Source of the DNA: Lachnospiraceae bacterium
GTDB taxonomy: Bacteria > Bacillota > Clostridia > Lachnospirales > Lachnospiraceae
DNA length: 64,000 nucleotides
Assembly: GCA_900753305.1 (NCBI GenBank)
Contig: CAADYR010000170.1
Location: 4,537-68,536 of the forward strand
Reading direction: 5' to 3'
Numbering within the stretch: position 1 is the first letter of the stretch; each line of letters begins with the position of its first letter. Positions 25,826 to 35,100 of the stretch are shown here, piece by piece. A program made the position numbers and the translations under genes. The notes beneath the pieces were generated by a model. The model worked only from the letters and a program-made list of their open reading frames with translations, was not told the DNA's origin and made no database searches.

Positions 25826-28800
25826 CTATCTTGGAACCTCAACCATAATATATGCTTCTACGATATCAAGCTCCTGCATACTGTCAAATCCGTCAAATAC
25901 AAGACCACACTCGAATCCTGCCTTAACTTCCTTAACGTCATCCTTAAATCTCTTAAGGGATGCAAGTTCACCTTCGTAAATCTGTTCACCTTCTCTGGTG
26001 ATTCTGATCTTACAGCCTCTCTGGAATACACCGTCAAGTACGTAAGAACCTGCGATATTACCTACTGCAGATGCCTTGAATATCTGTCTTACTTCAGCAT
26101 GACCGATTATCTTCTCTTCATATACAGGATCCAACATACCCTTCATTGCTGCTTCGATATCTTCGATTGCCTGATAAATGACTCTGTAAAGTCTTACATC
26201 AACGCCTTCACGCTCTGCTGTTGCCTTGGCCTGCGCATCCGGACGAACATTGAAACCGATAATGATCGCATTGGATGCAGATGCCAGAATGACATCAGAT
26301 TCATTGATCGCACCTACGCCGCCATGAATACACTTAACAACGACTTCTTCATTGGAGAGCTTAACAAGACTCTGCTTAACAGCTTCCACACTACCCTGAA
26401 CATCAGCCTTGATGATCAGGTTGAGTTCCTTCAAATTACCAGCCTGAATCTGTGAGAACAGATCATCCAGTGACATCTTAGTCTTAGTTTCCTCAAGAAG
26501 CTTCTCTTTATTCTGTGCTACGAATGTTTCAGCATAGTATTTAGCTTCCTTATCATTCTCATGTGCAAGGAATATCTCACCTGCATTTGGAACATCGCCA
26601 AGTCCAAGGATTTCTACAGGAGTGGAAGGTCCGGCTTCCTTTACTCTTCTGCCCTTATCATCGATCATGGCACGAACCTTGCCGCTTGCTGCACCGGCTG
26701 ATACAAAATCACCCACATGCAATGTACCCTTCTGTACAAGGATCGTAGCAACAGGTCCACGTCCCTTATCCAGCTCAGCCTCAATAACAAGACCTCTTGC
26801 ACGTCTGTTTGGATTAGCCTTTAATTCAAGTACTTCTGCTGTCAAAAGAATCATTTCAAGAAGATTATCAATACCTTCTCCACTCTTGGCAGATACAGGT
26901 ACAAATACTGTACTTCCACCCCAGTCTTCTGCGATCAGGCCATACTCTGTCAATTCCTGTTTTACACGTTCTACATTTGCACCGGGCTTATCAATCTTGT
27001 TAACGGCAACAATAATTTCAATACCTGCTGCTTTTGCATGGTTAATAGCTTCTACGGTCTGTGGCATAACACCATCATCTGCCGCTACTACAAGGATTGC
27101 AATATCCGTAGAGTTAGCACCACGCATACGCATTGCTGTAAATGCTTCATGTCCCGGTGTATCCAGGAATGTGATCTTCTCTCCATTCACATTAACAGTA
27201 TAAGCACCGATATGCTGTGTGATACCGCCTGCTTCCTTATCCGTTACGTTTGTCTTACGGATTGCATCAAGAAGAGAAGTCTTACCATGGTCAACGTGTC
27301 CCATTACGCAGATAACAGGCGGTCTCTTTACCATATCTTCCGGATTTTCTTCATCCTCTTTGAGCAGTTCTTCAATTACATCTACTTTGACTTCTTTTTC
27401 ACAGATAATGTCATAATCAATTGCGATATTTTCAGCAGTCTCATAGGAAATTTCCTGATTTACCGTTACAATCTGTCCCTGCATGAACAGCTTCTTAACA
27501 ATTGCAGAAGGCTGTAACTTCATCTTATCAGCCAGTTCTTTGATTGTCAGAGTTTCAGGAAGAGTAATTACCTTGATCTGTTCTTCAACCTGTTCAACCG
27601 GTTTCTTCTCAGGCTTAATGAACTTACCAGGTTTATTCTTACCCTTAATGTTCTGCATATCGCCATCTTCTTCATACATCAGATCCTTACGGTTCTTCTT
27701 ATCCTTCTCCTGGCTGATACGACGTTTCTCTTCGTCTCTATGCTTCTCTGCATCCTTGATTGGACTGTCGGGAACAAAATTATTCTTCTGTCCGGATCTG
27801 CCTCCCTGTTTAGCACCAAAGCCGCCTCTGTTATTATCACGTCTGTCATCATCCTTATTGAAGCCGCCTCTGTTACCACCAAATCCCTGTCCAGGTCTGG
27901 CATTCTGTCTATTGGGATCAAAAGGTCTTCTATTACCATCATTATTACGCTGACCGCCATCTCTTCTGTTGCCATCGAAGGAACGCTGCTGTCCATCACG
28001 TCTGTTACCATCAAAGGAACGCTGCTGTCCATCACGTCTGTTACCATCGAAGGAACGCTGCTGTCCACCATCACGTCTCTGATAATTGTTATTATCACCA
28101 CGTCTCTGGTTATCATACTGTCTGGAACCATTATTATAGGCAGGTCTTCTGTCCTGTGAATTTGTCTGCTGTCTTGGTGCAGTTGTCTGTGCTGCAGGTT
28201 TCTGTGCCTCTGCCGCAACTGTTTGGGGCGCTTCTGCTTTAGGCGCCTCTGCTGCCTTCGGTGCTTCCACTGCCGGAGCCGGTGCTGCCTTTGGCTGTGC
28301 AGCCGGTGTCTCTGTTGCCTTTGGCGCCTCTGCTACTGTTTCTGCTGTCTTTACCGGAGTTTCTACAGCTTTCGGTGCTTCAGCCTTCGGTGCTGCTGGT
28401 TTTACTGTTTCTGTTACTTCTACAGCCTTCGGTGCTTTTTCCACAGTTTTTGCCGGTTCAGCCTTTGGTGCTGCCGGTTTTACTGCTTCCGCAGGTTTAG
28501 CCGGCTGTGCAGGTGCTGCTGCCTTTTTCTCCTGATGAGCAGGCTTTCTTGGAATCTGTGCGCCCGGCATCTTGGAATTATGTGGATTGCTTACAAAAAT
28601 AATACTCTTTTTCTTCTTTGCTGGTGCTTTTGCATCTGCTGGCTGTTCTTTCTTGTCAGCTTCTGCTGCCTTCGGTGTCTCCTCAGACTTAGCAGGTGCC
28701 TTTAAGGAGTTCTTTAAATCTTCTACCTGTCCGTCTTCTAATACGCTCATATGGCTTTTTACCTCTATCCCTTTATTTTTTAATGCTGTCAGGATATCCT

Positions 28801-28852
28801 TACTCTGTAAGCCCATCTCCTGTGCCAATTCATAAACTTTCATTTTTGCCAT
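25826..28852 (-). CDS. infB: Translation initiation factor IF-2
   Basis: IF-2 is the GTPase that brings initiator tRNA to the ribosome. The N-terminal ~420 residues are low complexity: Ala/Pro/Lys/Glu-rich to ~240, then Arg/Gly/Asn/Asp-rich with a repeated 12-residue unit. The GTPase core has GHVDHGKTSLLDAI (G1), DTPGHEAF (G3) and NKIDKPGA (G4), followed by the usual C-terminal domains. The start is set at MAKMKVYELA (28852), preceded by GGAG at 6-bp spacing; the frame opens six codons earlier. It overlaps the end of ylxQ by 23 bp. Confidence 0.97.
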   Translation of the reverse strand: MAKMKVYELAQEMGLQSKDILTALKNKGIEVKSHMSVLEDGQVEDLKNSLKAPAKSEETPKAAEADKKEQPADAKAPAKKKKSIIFVSNPHNSKMPGAQIPRKPAHQEKKAAAPAQPAKPAEAVKPAAPKAEPAKTVEKAPKAVEVTETVKPAAPKAEAPKAVETPVKTAETVAEAPKATETPAAQPKAAPAPAVEAPKAAEAPKAEAPQTVAAEAQKPAAQTTAPRQQTNSQDRRPAYNNGSRQYDNQRRGDNNNYQRRDGGQQRSFDGNRRDGQQRSFDGNRRDGQQRSFDGNRRDGGQRNNDGNRRPFDPNRQNARPGQGFGGNRGGFNKDDDRRDNNRGGFGAKQGGRSGQKNNFVPDSPIKDAEKHRDEEKRRISQEKDKKNRKDLMYEEDGDMQNIKGKNKPGKFIKPEKKPVEQVEEQIKVITLPETLTIKELADKMKLQPSAIVKKLFMQGQIVTVNQEISYETAENIAIDYDIICEKEVKVDVIEELLKEDEENPEDMVKRPPVICVMGHVDHGKTSLLDAIRKTNVTDKEAGGITQHIGAYTVNVNGEKITFLDTPGHEAFTAMRMRGANSTDIAILVVAADDGVMPQTVEAINHAKAAGIEIIVAVNKIDKPGANVERVKQELTEYGLIAEDWGGSTVFVPVSAKSGEGIDNLLEMILLTAEVLELKANPNRRARGLVIEAELDKGRGPVATILVQKGTLHVGDFVSAGAASGKVRAMIDDKGRRVKEAGPSTPVEILGLGDVPNAGEIFLAHENDKEAKYYAETFVAQNKEKLLEETKTKMSLDDLFSQIQAGNLKELNLIIKADVQGSVEAVKQSLVKLSNEEVVVKCIHGGVGAINESDVILASASNAIIIGFNVRPDAQAKATAEREGVDVRLYRVIYQAIEDIEAAMKGMLDPVYEEKIIGHAEVRQIFKASAVGNIAGSYVLDGVFQRGCKIRITREGEQIYEGELASLKRFKDDVKEVKAGFECGLVFDGFDSMQELDIVEAYIMVEVPR
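27966..28073 (-). repeat. 36-bp tandem repeat inside infB
   Basis: Three near-identical 36-bp units encode the repeated 12-residue block QQRSFDGNRRDG in the disordered N-terminal region of IF-2. Units differ by single bases (tcgaagg / tcaaagg). Such repeats can change copy number by slippage. Confidence 0.85.
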
Positions 28853-29180
28853 TTCTATCTCCATTCTCATTGCAAACTGGTTCCAGATGTTTTCTTAATG
28901 ACTTTGCGAAGCCTTCATCCGTAATGGCAAGAGATGATCTCATATCTCTACCAATTGCACGCCCAAGTTCTTCTTTCATACCATATACATATTCCGGTAC
29001 TTCATAGAACTCACACGAGTTGGAAAACTTTTTTCTAGTGTTATCAGATGCATCCGATGCAATGATCACAAGAAAAGCACTGCCTTCCTTGATGCTCTTG
29101 TCGACTGCAAATTCTCCACTTACCACCTTGCCTGCCTTCATGGCAAGACCAAGCATGGAATATACTCTACTTTGATTCAA
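28830..29180 (-). CDS. ylxQ: L7Ae-family ribosomal-type protein YlxQ
   Basis: A 116-residue member of the L7Ae/L30e/S12e/Gadd45 fold, which usually binds kink-turn RNA. The N-terminal MNQSRVYSMLGLAMKAGKVVSGE and the VIIASDASDNTRKKF region are characteristic. The gene lies between rnpM (14-bp overlap) and infB (23-bp overlap), the usual place of ylxQ. A precise role in this organism is unknown. Confidence 0.92.
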   Translation of the reverse strand: MNQSRVYSMLGLAMKAGKVVSGEFAVDKSIKEGSAFLVIIASDASDNTRKKFSNSCEFYEVPEYVYGMKEELGRAIGRDMRSSLAITDEGFAKSLRKHLEPVCNENGDRNGKNESL

Positions 29181-29439
29181 GCGCCTCTATCTCCTTTGTC
29201 AGGCTATCATAAACCTCTTCGGGAATCGTCATTTTGAAAGATCTGTCTAATCCTCTGGTCTTCTTGGCTTTTTGCAGACACTCTGCATTTCGGCATACAT
29301 ATGCGCCTCTGCCATTTTTCTTGCCTGTTGTATCCAGTACAATGCCCTCATCCTCAGTCTTTAAGACTCTCAACATTTCTTTCTTGTTCTTCATTTCTCC
29401 ACAGCCTACACACTGTCTTAAAGGAATCTTCTTACTCAT
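29167..29439 (-). CDS. rnpM: YlxR-family RNA-binding protein (RnpM)
   Basis: YlxR proteins carry the signature RQCVGCGEMKNKKEM and GRGAYVC; the Bacillus member has been described as an RNase P modulator. The start MSKKIPLRQCVGC (29439) overlaps the nusA stop in an ATGAGTAA context, suggesting translational reinitiation; the longest frame begins seven codons earlier. About 90 residues, usual size. Confidence 0.92.
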   Translation of the reverse strand: MSKKIPLRQCVGCGEMKNKKEMLRVLKTEDEGIVLDTTGKKNGRGAYVCRNAECLQKAKKTRGLDRSFKMTIPEEVYDSLTKEIEALESK

Positions 29440-30655
29440 TGCTTTCCTCTGTAACCTCATCTGCTGTTTCGCTTACTGCTTCTTCATTCTCAGCAGCCGT
29501 TTCCTCTGTGGCATCTGCTGCTGTTTCCTCGCCGTCTTCGTATTCATCTTCTTCGTAGTATACGTCGCCGTCCTCATCATACATATAGTCTTCATAACGG
29601 AAGCCTTCTGCATCCTTAGCCTGTGTTTCAGACTTGATATCAATCTTGTAACCTGTCAGTCTGGCTGCCAGTCTGGCATTTTGACCTTCTTTACCAATTG
29701 CAAGAGAGAGCTGATAATCAGGAACAACTACCTTGGCTGTCTTCTCATCAGGATCTGCAAATACTGCTACGATTTTAGCAGGGGAAAGGGCATTCTGAAT
29801 GAAGTTACCAGGATTCTCATCCCAGTTCACAATATCGATCTTCTCACCACGAAGTTCTTCTACGATAGCATTGACTCTGGCACCATTCATACCTACACAT
29901 GCACCAACTGCATCTACGTTAGGATTGTTGGTTCTGACTGCCATCTTCGTTCTGCTTCCTGCTTCACGGGCAATGCTCATGATTTCTACCGTACCGTCCT
30001 TGATCTCGGTTACCTCAGACTCGAACAGTCTCTTGACTAATTCAGGATGTGTTCTGCTGACCGTGATCCTTGGTCCCTTCGGTGTGTTCTTAACTTCCAG
30101 AATATATACTTTTATACGTTCTGTCGGGCGGAATACTTCCCCCTTTACCTGTTCAGCCTCTGTCAGAAGTGCATCCGCCTTGCCCAGATCAATGCTGATG
30201 TTCTTGCCGGAATAGCGCTGTACAATACCGGTCATGACATCCTTTTCCTTCTCAAAGAACTGATTGTAAATTACGCTTCTTTCTTCCTCTCTAATCTTCT
30301 GGAGGATAACATTCTTGGCATTCTGTGTTGCAATACGTCCAAATTCTTTGGATTGGATCTTTACATTGATCTTTAATCCAACTTCTGCTTTCTTATTAAG
30401 TTTAAGTGCATCATCCAGGCAAATCTGCAGTACATCATCCTCTACATCTTCCGGTGTAGCTACGATCTCTTTGGTTGCATATACCAGGAAATCACAGGTT
30501 TCTCTGTCGATCTGTACTGTAATATTATCTGCCTTGCCAAAATGGTTCTTGCAGGCTGTCAGAAGGGAGTTCTCGATCGCCTCAAAAAGAGTTTCTTTGC
30601 TGATCTCTTTCTCCTTCTCCAGAATGTTCAGTGCTTCTAATAATTCTTTGTTCAT
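29432..30655 (-). CDS. nusA: Transcription termination/antitermination factor NusA
   Basis: NusA binds RNA polymerase and modulates pausing, termination and antitermination. The 407 residues contain the N-terminal polymerase-binding domain, S1 (VMTGIVQRYSGKNISIDLGKADALL), and KH1/KH2 domains (VDAVGACVGMNGARVNAIVEELRGEKIDIV and LAIGKEGQNARLAARLTGYKIDI). The last ~50 residues are strongly acidic (Asp/Glu/Tyr), an extension common in Lachnospiraceae-type NusA. It follows rimP by 21 bp. Confidence 0.96.
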   Translation of the reverse strand: MNKELLEALNILEKEKEISKETLFEAIENSLLTACKNHFGKADNITVQIDRETCDFLVYATKEIVATPEDVEDDVLQICLDDALKLNKKAEVGLKINVKIQSKEFGRIATQNAKNVILQKIREEERSVIYNQFFEKEKDVMTGIVQRYSGKNISIDLGKADALLTEAEQVKGEVFRPTERIKVYILEVKNTPKGPRITVSRTHPELVKRLFESEVTEIKDGTVEIMSIAREAGSRTKMAVRTNNPNVDAVGACVGMNGARVNAIVEELRGEKIDIVNWDENPGNFIQNALSPAKIVAVFADPDEKTAKVVVPDYQLSLAIGKEGQNARLAARLTGYKIDIKSETQAKDAEGFRYEDYMYDEDGDVYYEEDEYEDGEETAADATEETAAENEEAVSETADEVTEESNE

Positions 30656-30676
30656 TTTTCCTTTACCCTCCTAAAG

Positions 30677-31141
30677 CTAAAAATCCAGCGTTAATCTGAT
30701 AATTGCTATGTCAGATTTTGCAAAGACTAAATCTTTTTCTTCTGTCTGTATAGTAACGGTGTCCTTGTCATAGCTTTTCAGGATACCGGTAAACTCTTTC
30801 TGCTTGTCAATAGGTTTATAGGTTCTGACCTCAACTTCCTCACCAAGACTTTTCTCCAGATGACGGTCTTTCTTCAGGGCTCTGCCAAGTCCCGGGCTGC
30901 TTACCTCCAAAATATAAGCATCCGGTATAAAATCAGCTTCATCGAGCTTATCTGAAAAAGCCCTGCTGACATTCTCACAGTCAATGATATTGACTCCTTC
31001 CGGCTTATCAATATAAGCTCTCAGATACCAGTCGCTTCCTTCTTTAACATATTCTACATCATACACTTCACAGCCATTTGCTGCTGCGATCGGCGTCAGC
31101 AGTTCTTCTGCACGCGCTTCATAGGCATCCTTCTTTGCCAT
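30677..31141 (-). CDS. rimP: Ribosome maturation factor RimP
   Basis: RimP helps 30S subunit assembly. The protein starts MAKKDAYEARAEELLTPIAAANG (31141), with AGGTGA just upstream; the longest frame adds 15 codons but lacks a site. NIIDCENVSRAFSDKLDEAD, YILEVSSPGLGRALKKDRH and the C-terminal SH3-like part mark the family. First gene of the rimP-nusA-rnpM-ylxQ-infB-rbfA operon, behind a promoter and a leader terminator. Confidence 0.95.
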   Translation of the reverse strand: MAKKDAYEARAEELLTPIAAANGCEVYDVEYVKEGSDWYLRAYIDKPEGVNIIDCENVSRAFSDKLDEADFIPDAYILEVSSPGLGRALKKDRHLEKSLGEEVEVRTYKPIDKQKEFTGILKSYDKDTVTIQTEEKDLVFAKSDIAIIRLTLDF

Positions 31142-31211
31142 TGCTTCACCTGTCCTTTTCCTATTGTTGAATGCTTTGGGAATCACTCAGAATTTTCCTG
31201 CACAGTTTCCC

Positions 31212-31244
31212 AAAAGAAAGAGTGGACTCGCAAGCCCACTCTTT
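31212..31244 (-). terminator. Leader terminator (attenuator) of the rimP-nusA-infB operon
   Basis: The minus-strand leader forms AAAGAGTGG...CCACTCTTT with a 10-nt loop followed by CTTTCTTTTG, an intrinsic-terminator shape. It starts only ~22 nt after the predicted transcription start and lies 71 bp before the rimP start codon. In Bacillus subtilis, NusA-dependent termination upstream of its own operon has been described, so an autoregulatory attenuator is plausible here. Confidence 0.65.
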
Positions 31245-31272
31245 ATCATCAAGCACTATAAATCATAAATGC

Positions 31273-31301
31273 ATTGTAACACCATATCAGCGACAATGCA
31301 A
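31273..31301 (-). promoter_or_regulatory. Promoter of the rimP-nusA-infB operon
   Basis: On the minus strand TTGCAT (31296-31301), 17 bp, TACAAT (31273-31278); predicted start near 31266. The hexamers and spacing are identical to those of the rpsO promoter. The 31187-31486 gap contains this promoter, the leader terminator and the terminator of the cohesin gene, and nothing else I can support. Confidence 0.75.
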
Positions 31302-31385
31302 GGGTTTTATGTGAAATTTCAGCACAAAATTTCCATATTTCTATTTTTTCTTATCCGGCATCTTTTAATACAGTTATTTATAAAG

Positions 31386-31422
31386 CACCCCATGATTCCT
31401 ATCAGTGGAACCACGGGGTGCC
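31386..31422 (-). terminator. Intrinsic terminator after the cohesin gene
   Basis: On the minus strand GCACCCCGTGGTTCC pairs fully (with G-U pairs) with GGAATCATGGGGTGC around an 8-nt loop, then TTTATAAAT. It closes the GH43-dockerin/cohesin transcription unit and isolates it from the rimP promoter. Confidence 0.75.
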
Positions 31423-31486
31423 ATCCTTATTCAAGACCATATACACATTTCAGTAAAAGACCGGAATTTCTCAGGTAATGCATTTC

Positions 31487-32125
31487 TTACTCTACTTCTA
31501 CTATATATTCTCCCTGAGGTGTATTGATATTTTCCTTATATATGGCAATGGAATCTGCTTCCTCAATTGCAGCGAATGTTGCCTGGGAAGTCGTCAGTGT
31601 CAGTTTTTCCCCGTCATTGCAGGAATCTTTCACGCGGAATACTACTCTGAAAAGGACATCGGAATCAGCAGTCAGATTATCTCCTGTAATTGGATTATCT
31701 TCCGCTGTCATATCCAGATACATGGTACTGATGCAGCCTTTGCGGTTTGCGTTTTCTGCATTGTACTGCCATTCAGGAATAATTGTTTCACCTGTCTTTT
31801 TATTCCAGATTTCAATATTGCCCTGTCTGATTTCGAGGAACTCCAGTTTATTTTTGTCGAACTCTATCTGAAAGCTCGCTGCCGGGTATTCCCCTTTAAG
31901 ATCAGATAGTTTCACATCAACCACCGTTTCTTTTCCTCTTATCATCTGTGCATCTCCATAATAAAGTATCGGTCCTGTATGACCGGATAACGCAACTCCT
32001 TCTTCCGTGATCACAACCCTTTTGGATAACAGTCCTATGCCTATTCCAATCACTGCAAGTACTGCCACGATCGTCAGTATCCGGATTTTTTTATCCTCTT
32101 TCCATTTCGTCCACCATTTTCTCAT
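31487..32125 (-). CDS. Membrane-anchored single-cohesin-like protein
   Basis: A 212-residue protein with a basic N-terminus, one membrane segment (residues ~16-33, ILTIVAVLAVIGIGIGLL) and an extracytoplasmic domain. The domain has the layout of a cohesin: VVDVKLSDLKGEYPAASFQIEFDKNKLEFLEI early, and DSDVLFRVVFRVKD late. Cohesins bind dockerins, and the gene 34 bp upstream encodes a protein with a C-terminal dockerin, so this is probably its surface receptor. There is no LPXTG or S-layer motif. The cohesin call is from pattern recognition; a generic carbohydrate-binding-like adhesin fold is the alternative. Confidence 0.72.
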   Translation of the reverse strand: MRKWWTKWKEDKKIRILTIVAVLAVIGIGIGLLSKRVVITEEGVALSGHTGPILYYGDAQMIRGKETVVDVKLSDLKGEYPAASFQIEFDKNKLEFLEIRQGNIEIWNKKTGETIIPEWQYNAENANRKGCISTMYLDMTAEDNPITGDNLTADSDVLFRVVFRVKDSCNDGEKLTLTTSQATFAAIEEADSIAIYKENINTPQGEYIVEVE

Positions 32126-32159
32126 ATCCAGTCCTCCCCAGCTGCCATATGTCTTTTAT

Positions 32160-35100
32160 TTATTTTGCAAGTACGCCCCAGCTCTTGCCTGATACAAAAT
32201 GTTCCACTACTGCCAATGCGTCAGCACTGTTGATTTTTTCATCGCCGGTTACATTATAAATAAGTACAAACGGTGAATCTTTCTCTGGTGTTGTCTTTCT
32301 CAACCAGGCTTTTACTTCATTGAGGGCATCCTGCGCATCGATCACATCATCTTCATTGGTATCACCGAATGTAACCGCTTTGGCATCCGCTTCGGTCATC
32401 TGATAATTCTCAGCATTCTGCAATTCATCCCTGGATACTTCTTCCGGTACAGTCATCAGATAAGATACCACACCATCCCTGTCTGTAAAATCAACAGAAC
32501 GATATAATATTATATTTTCTGCTTTATCACAGGAAAAAGTGATCTGGCCTGTATAATCCTCGGGAATACCTGTAAATACCACTTTAACTGCCTGTTCTCC
32601 TGCATCGATCAGATCGCTTCCATCACCAGTATAGAGCACTTTTGTGCTGACTGTGATATTTTCCGGTGCTACTACACCGATTTCCTTGGAAATACTCTTT
32701 TTTACATAAGATACTGCATGTTCCGAGTCAGCATACTGCTGTAAAGAATCAAGAGAAACTGTTACTGTCTGTTCCTCTGCCAGATCCTCAAATGCTTTCT
32801 CCAGGACATATGTAATCTTGACCAGTGCACACGGCATATCTTCCGTTGTTGTCAGAGTTTCATTTCCTGTCAGATCGCTGTAAACAAGTCGCAGAGTATT
32901 CTGCTGTTCGCCTTCTTCGACATACCAGTTCAAAGATCCTCCTGTTACATTTTCATTCATTGTAACATCCTGCACCGTTAAATGTGTATCAACGGAAAGG
33001 ACAGCATCTATCATCTTAACGTCCTGTTCCAGAGAACCTATCTGAACAGTAGAATAGAATTCTGTATTGTCCTTGTTTTCAATTTTCTCAGGAACTGTGA
33101 AATTGGCTTCTCCTTCACCTACTTCAATTTCTTCCGGCTGTGATGCCCCACTTCTGGACACACCAACAAAGGTAATGGCTGGCGCTTCTGTTCCTGCTGA
33201 TTTATAGAATCTTAATTCCACCGTTCCCGGTGCATCCAGCGTAAAGCTTCCTGTTTTTTCTCCATTTTTAGAAGATCCGCTTACACTAAGTCCTTCTATG
33301 ATCGTTTCCTGTACCTGTTCCTTATCTGCGTTGGTGTATACTACATCACAATTCAGAGTTCTTGGTCCTGACCACCATTCATAAGAAGTGACACATATGT
33401 CATATTTTCCTGTCTCTTTTAAAGGCAACATATAGGAAATGGTATCGTCAGAATTATTATCACCATAGTATCCTATCTGTTTCTTATCATCTGTTTCAGA
33501 TGACTTAGGATGTATCGTCATACCATTGCTTGTAATTCCCCAGTCATCTGTGTATTCCTGATCAGGAACCTGATTGGCCAGTTCTGTAAACGCTGCAACT
33601 GCCTTATATGCAGGTGAATCACTGTGATTACAGTCAATAAAGTAAACCAGTCCAGTCGGAACAACTTCTACTGTCTGTGAAACTGTCAGCTCTGTTCCTT
33701 CGATCTTGCCTTTTACTTTTACAGTATCATATGCCTGTGAGAAATCGTCTGTTTCTACCTCTGACCAGTCGATCTCTGCATCGATCGTTTCTCCGCTTTG
33801 CGTCTGTGCTTCTACTGTCTTTGGCAGATTTGGCATCTTGTTTACATAAGTTACTATTGTTTCAAGACTTCCTGTGATTTTTACCGGAACACCTTCTATT
33901 ACAGCAAGCTGTGCTACTGCCTGTTTCAGATTCTCATAAGCATCCCTGTAAGTTTCTTCTGTTTTGCCTGTATCCTCTAATAATGTCTTTGCTTCTTTCA
34001 AAGCCTGTTGCAGTGCTTCATAACTTTCATCTGTATAGTATCCCTGTTTCATATCCTTATACTGTTCATAGAAGTTATGCAGTCTGGTATATCCATCCGT
34101 CTCACCGGCTGCGTACACCTGTACTTCTACCAGACCTGCCGCCCATGCAGCCTCATTGTTGTTGTGTGCATTATATACTGCACTACAGTTGATTCTGACA
34201 TAACGATAATCGCCTGAAATAGCATGGCTTTTGAAGCCTACCGTCTTGTTGGAAGATGCATCTGCAAGCTTTGTCCACTTCTTCTCATCATTACTGCCTT
34301 CTACCGTATACTGTGCGTATCCTTCTGATCCGTTATAAGCACGGAAACTGATATCAATTCTTGCAAGTGCATACATCTCTTCCAGATCAACTTCCCATGT
34401 ATATGGAACTTCTGTCGGCTGGAAGAAATTGGTGTTATCTCCCCATGTGCTGGTGTTAATGATCACGCCATCCACTGCATCAGAAGCGGGATGCTTACTG
34501 TTTTCTGTACTTGCAGTAACCGGTTTTCCTTCTGAAACCAGTTCATATTTCGGAACCTGAATAGAACCTGACTGAAGATCCAATGACCATTCTCCCACAT
34601 AATTAAGATCAACACTGACACCTGTGTCATTTACTGAAATATCCAGCGGAAGCCATACATATGTAGAAGTTCCCAATGCCGATGCATTCCATCTGTCACC
34701 CATATAAATATACTGATCATTTCCCTTGCTGTCTTTTACAACAGCAATATTGGTAGGCTGACTATACCAGGTAGTATTATTGCCCGTATAATATAAATCT
34801 GACCAGCCTTCACTGTTGCTGATGTCCCTGGTATATGCATATTTGGTCTGATTTGGATACCATCCTGACTGTCCGGAAGTAAGCAATACATAATAATCGC
34901 CTGCTTTTACCAGTGCAGGAGCTTCACGTCCTACATCCTCAAAAATTGCATAACTCTTATCTTCGATCACTCCTGTATAATCTGATGTCAGAGGATATAC
35001 ATACATAGTGTGTCCACATGCTGAAATAATGTATGCCTGATTATTTACCTCATCTACAAATATCGTAAAATCCAGAGATCTGTTTCCTGCCGGTCGAAAC

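Noticed and set aside
27966..28073. CRISPR-like repeat array
   Set aside because: The repeats are adjacent without spacers, are in frame with infB and encode a peptide repeat.
25826..28870. Long plus-strand frames opposite infB, including one of 301 codons
   Set aside because: They are antisense shadows with Cys/Phe/Leu-rich low-complexity translations and no ribosome-binding sites.
31487..32125. Sortase-anchored protein
   Set aside because: There is no LPXTG-type motif or C-terminal hydrophobic tail; the only anchor is the N-terminal membrane segment.
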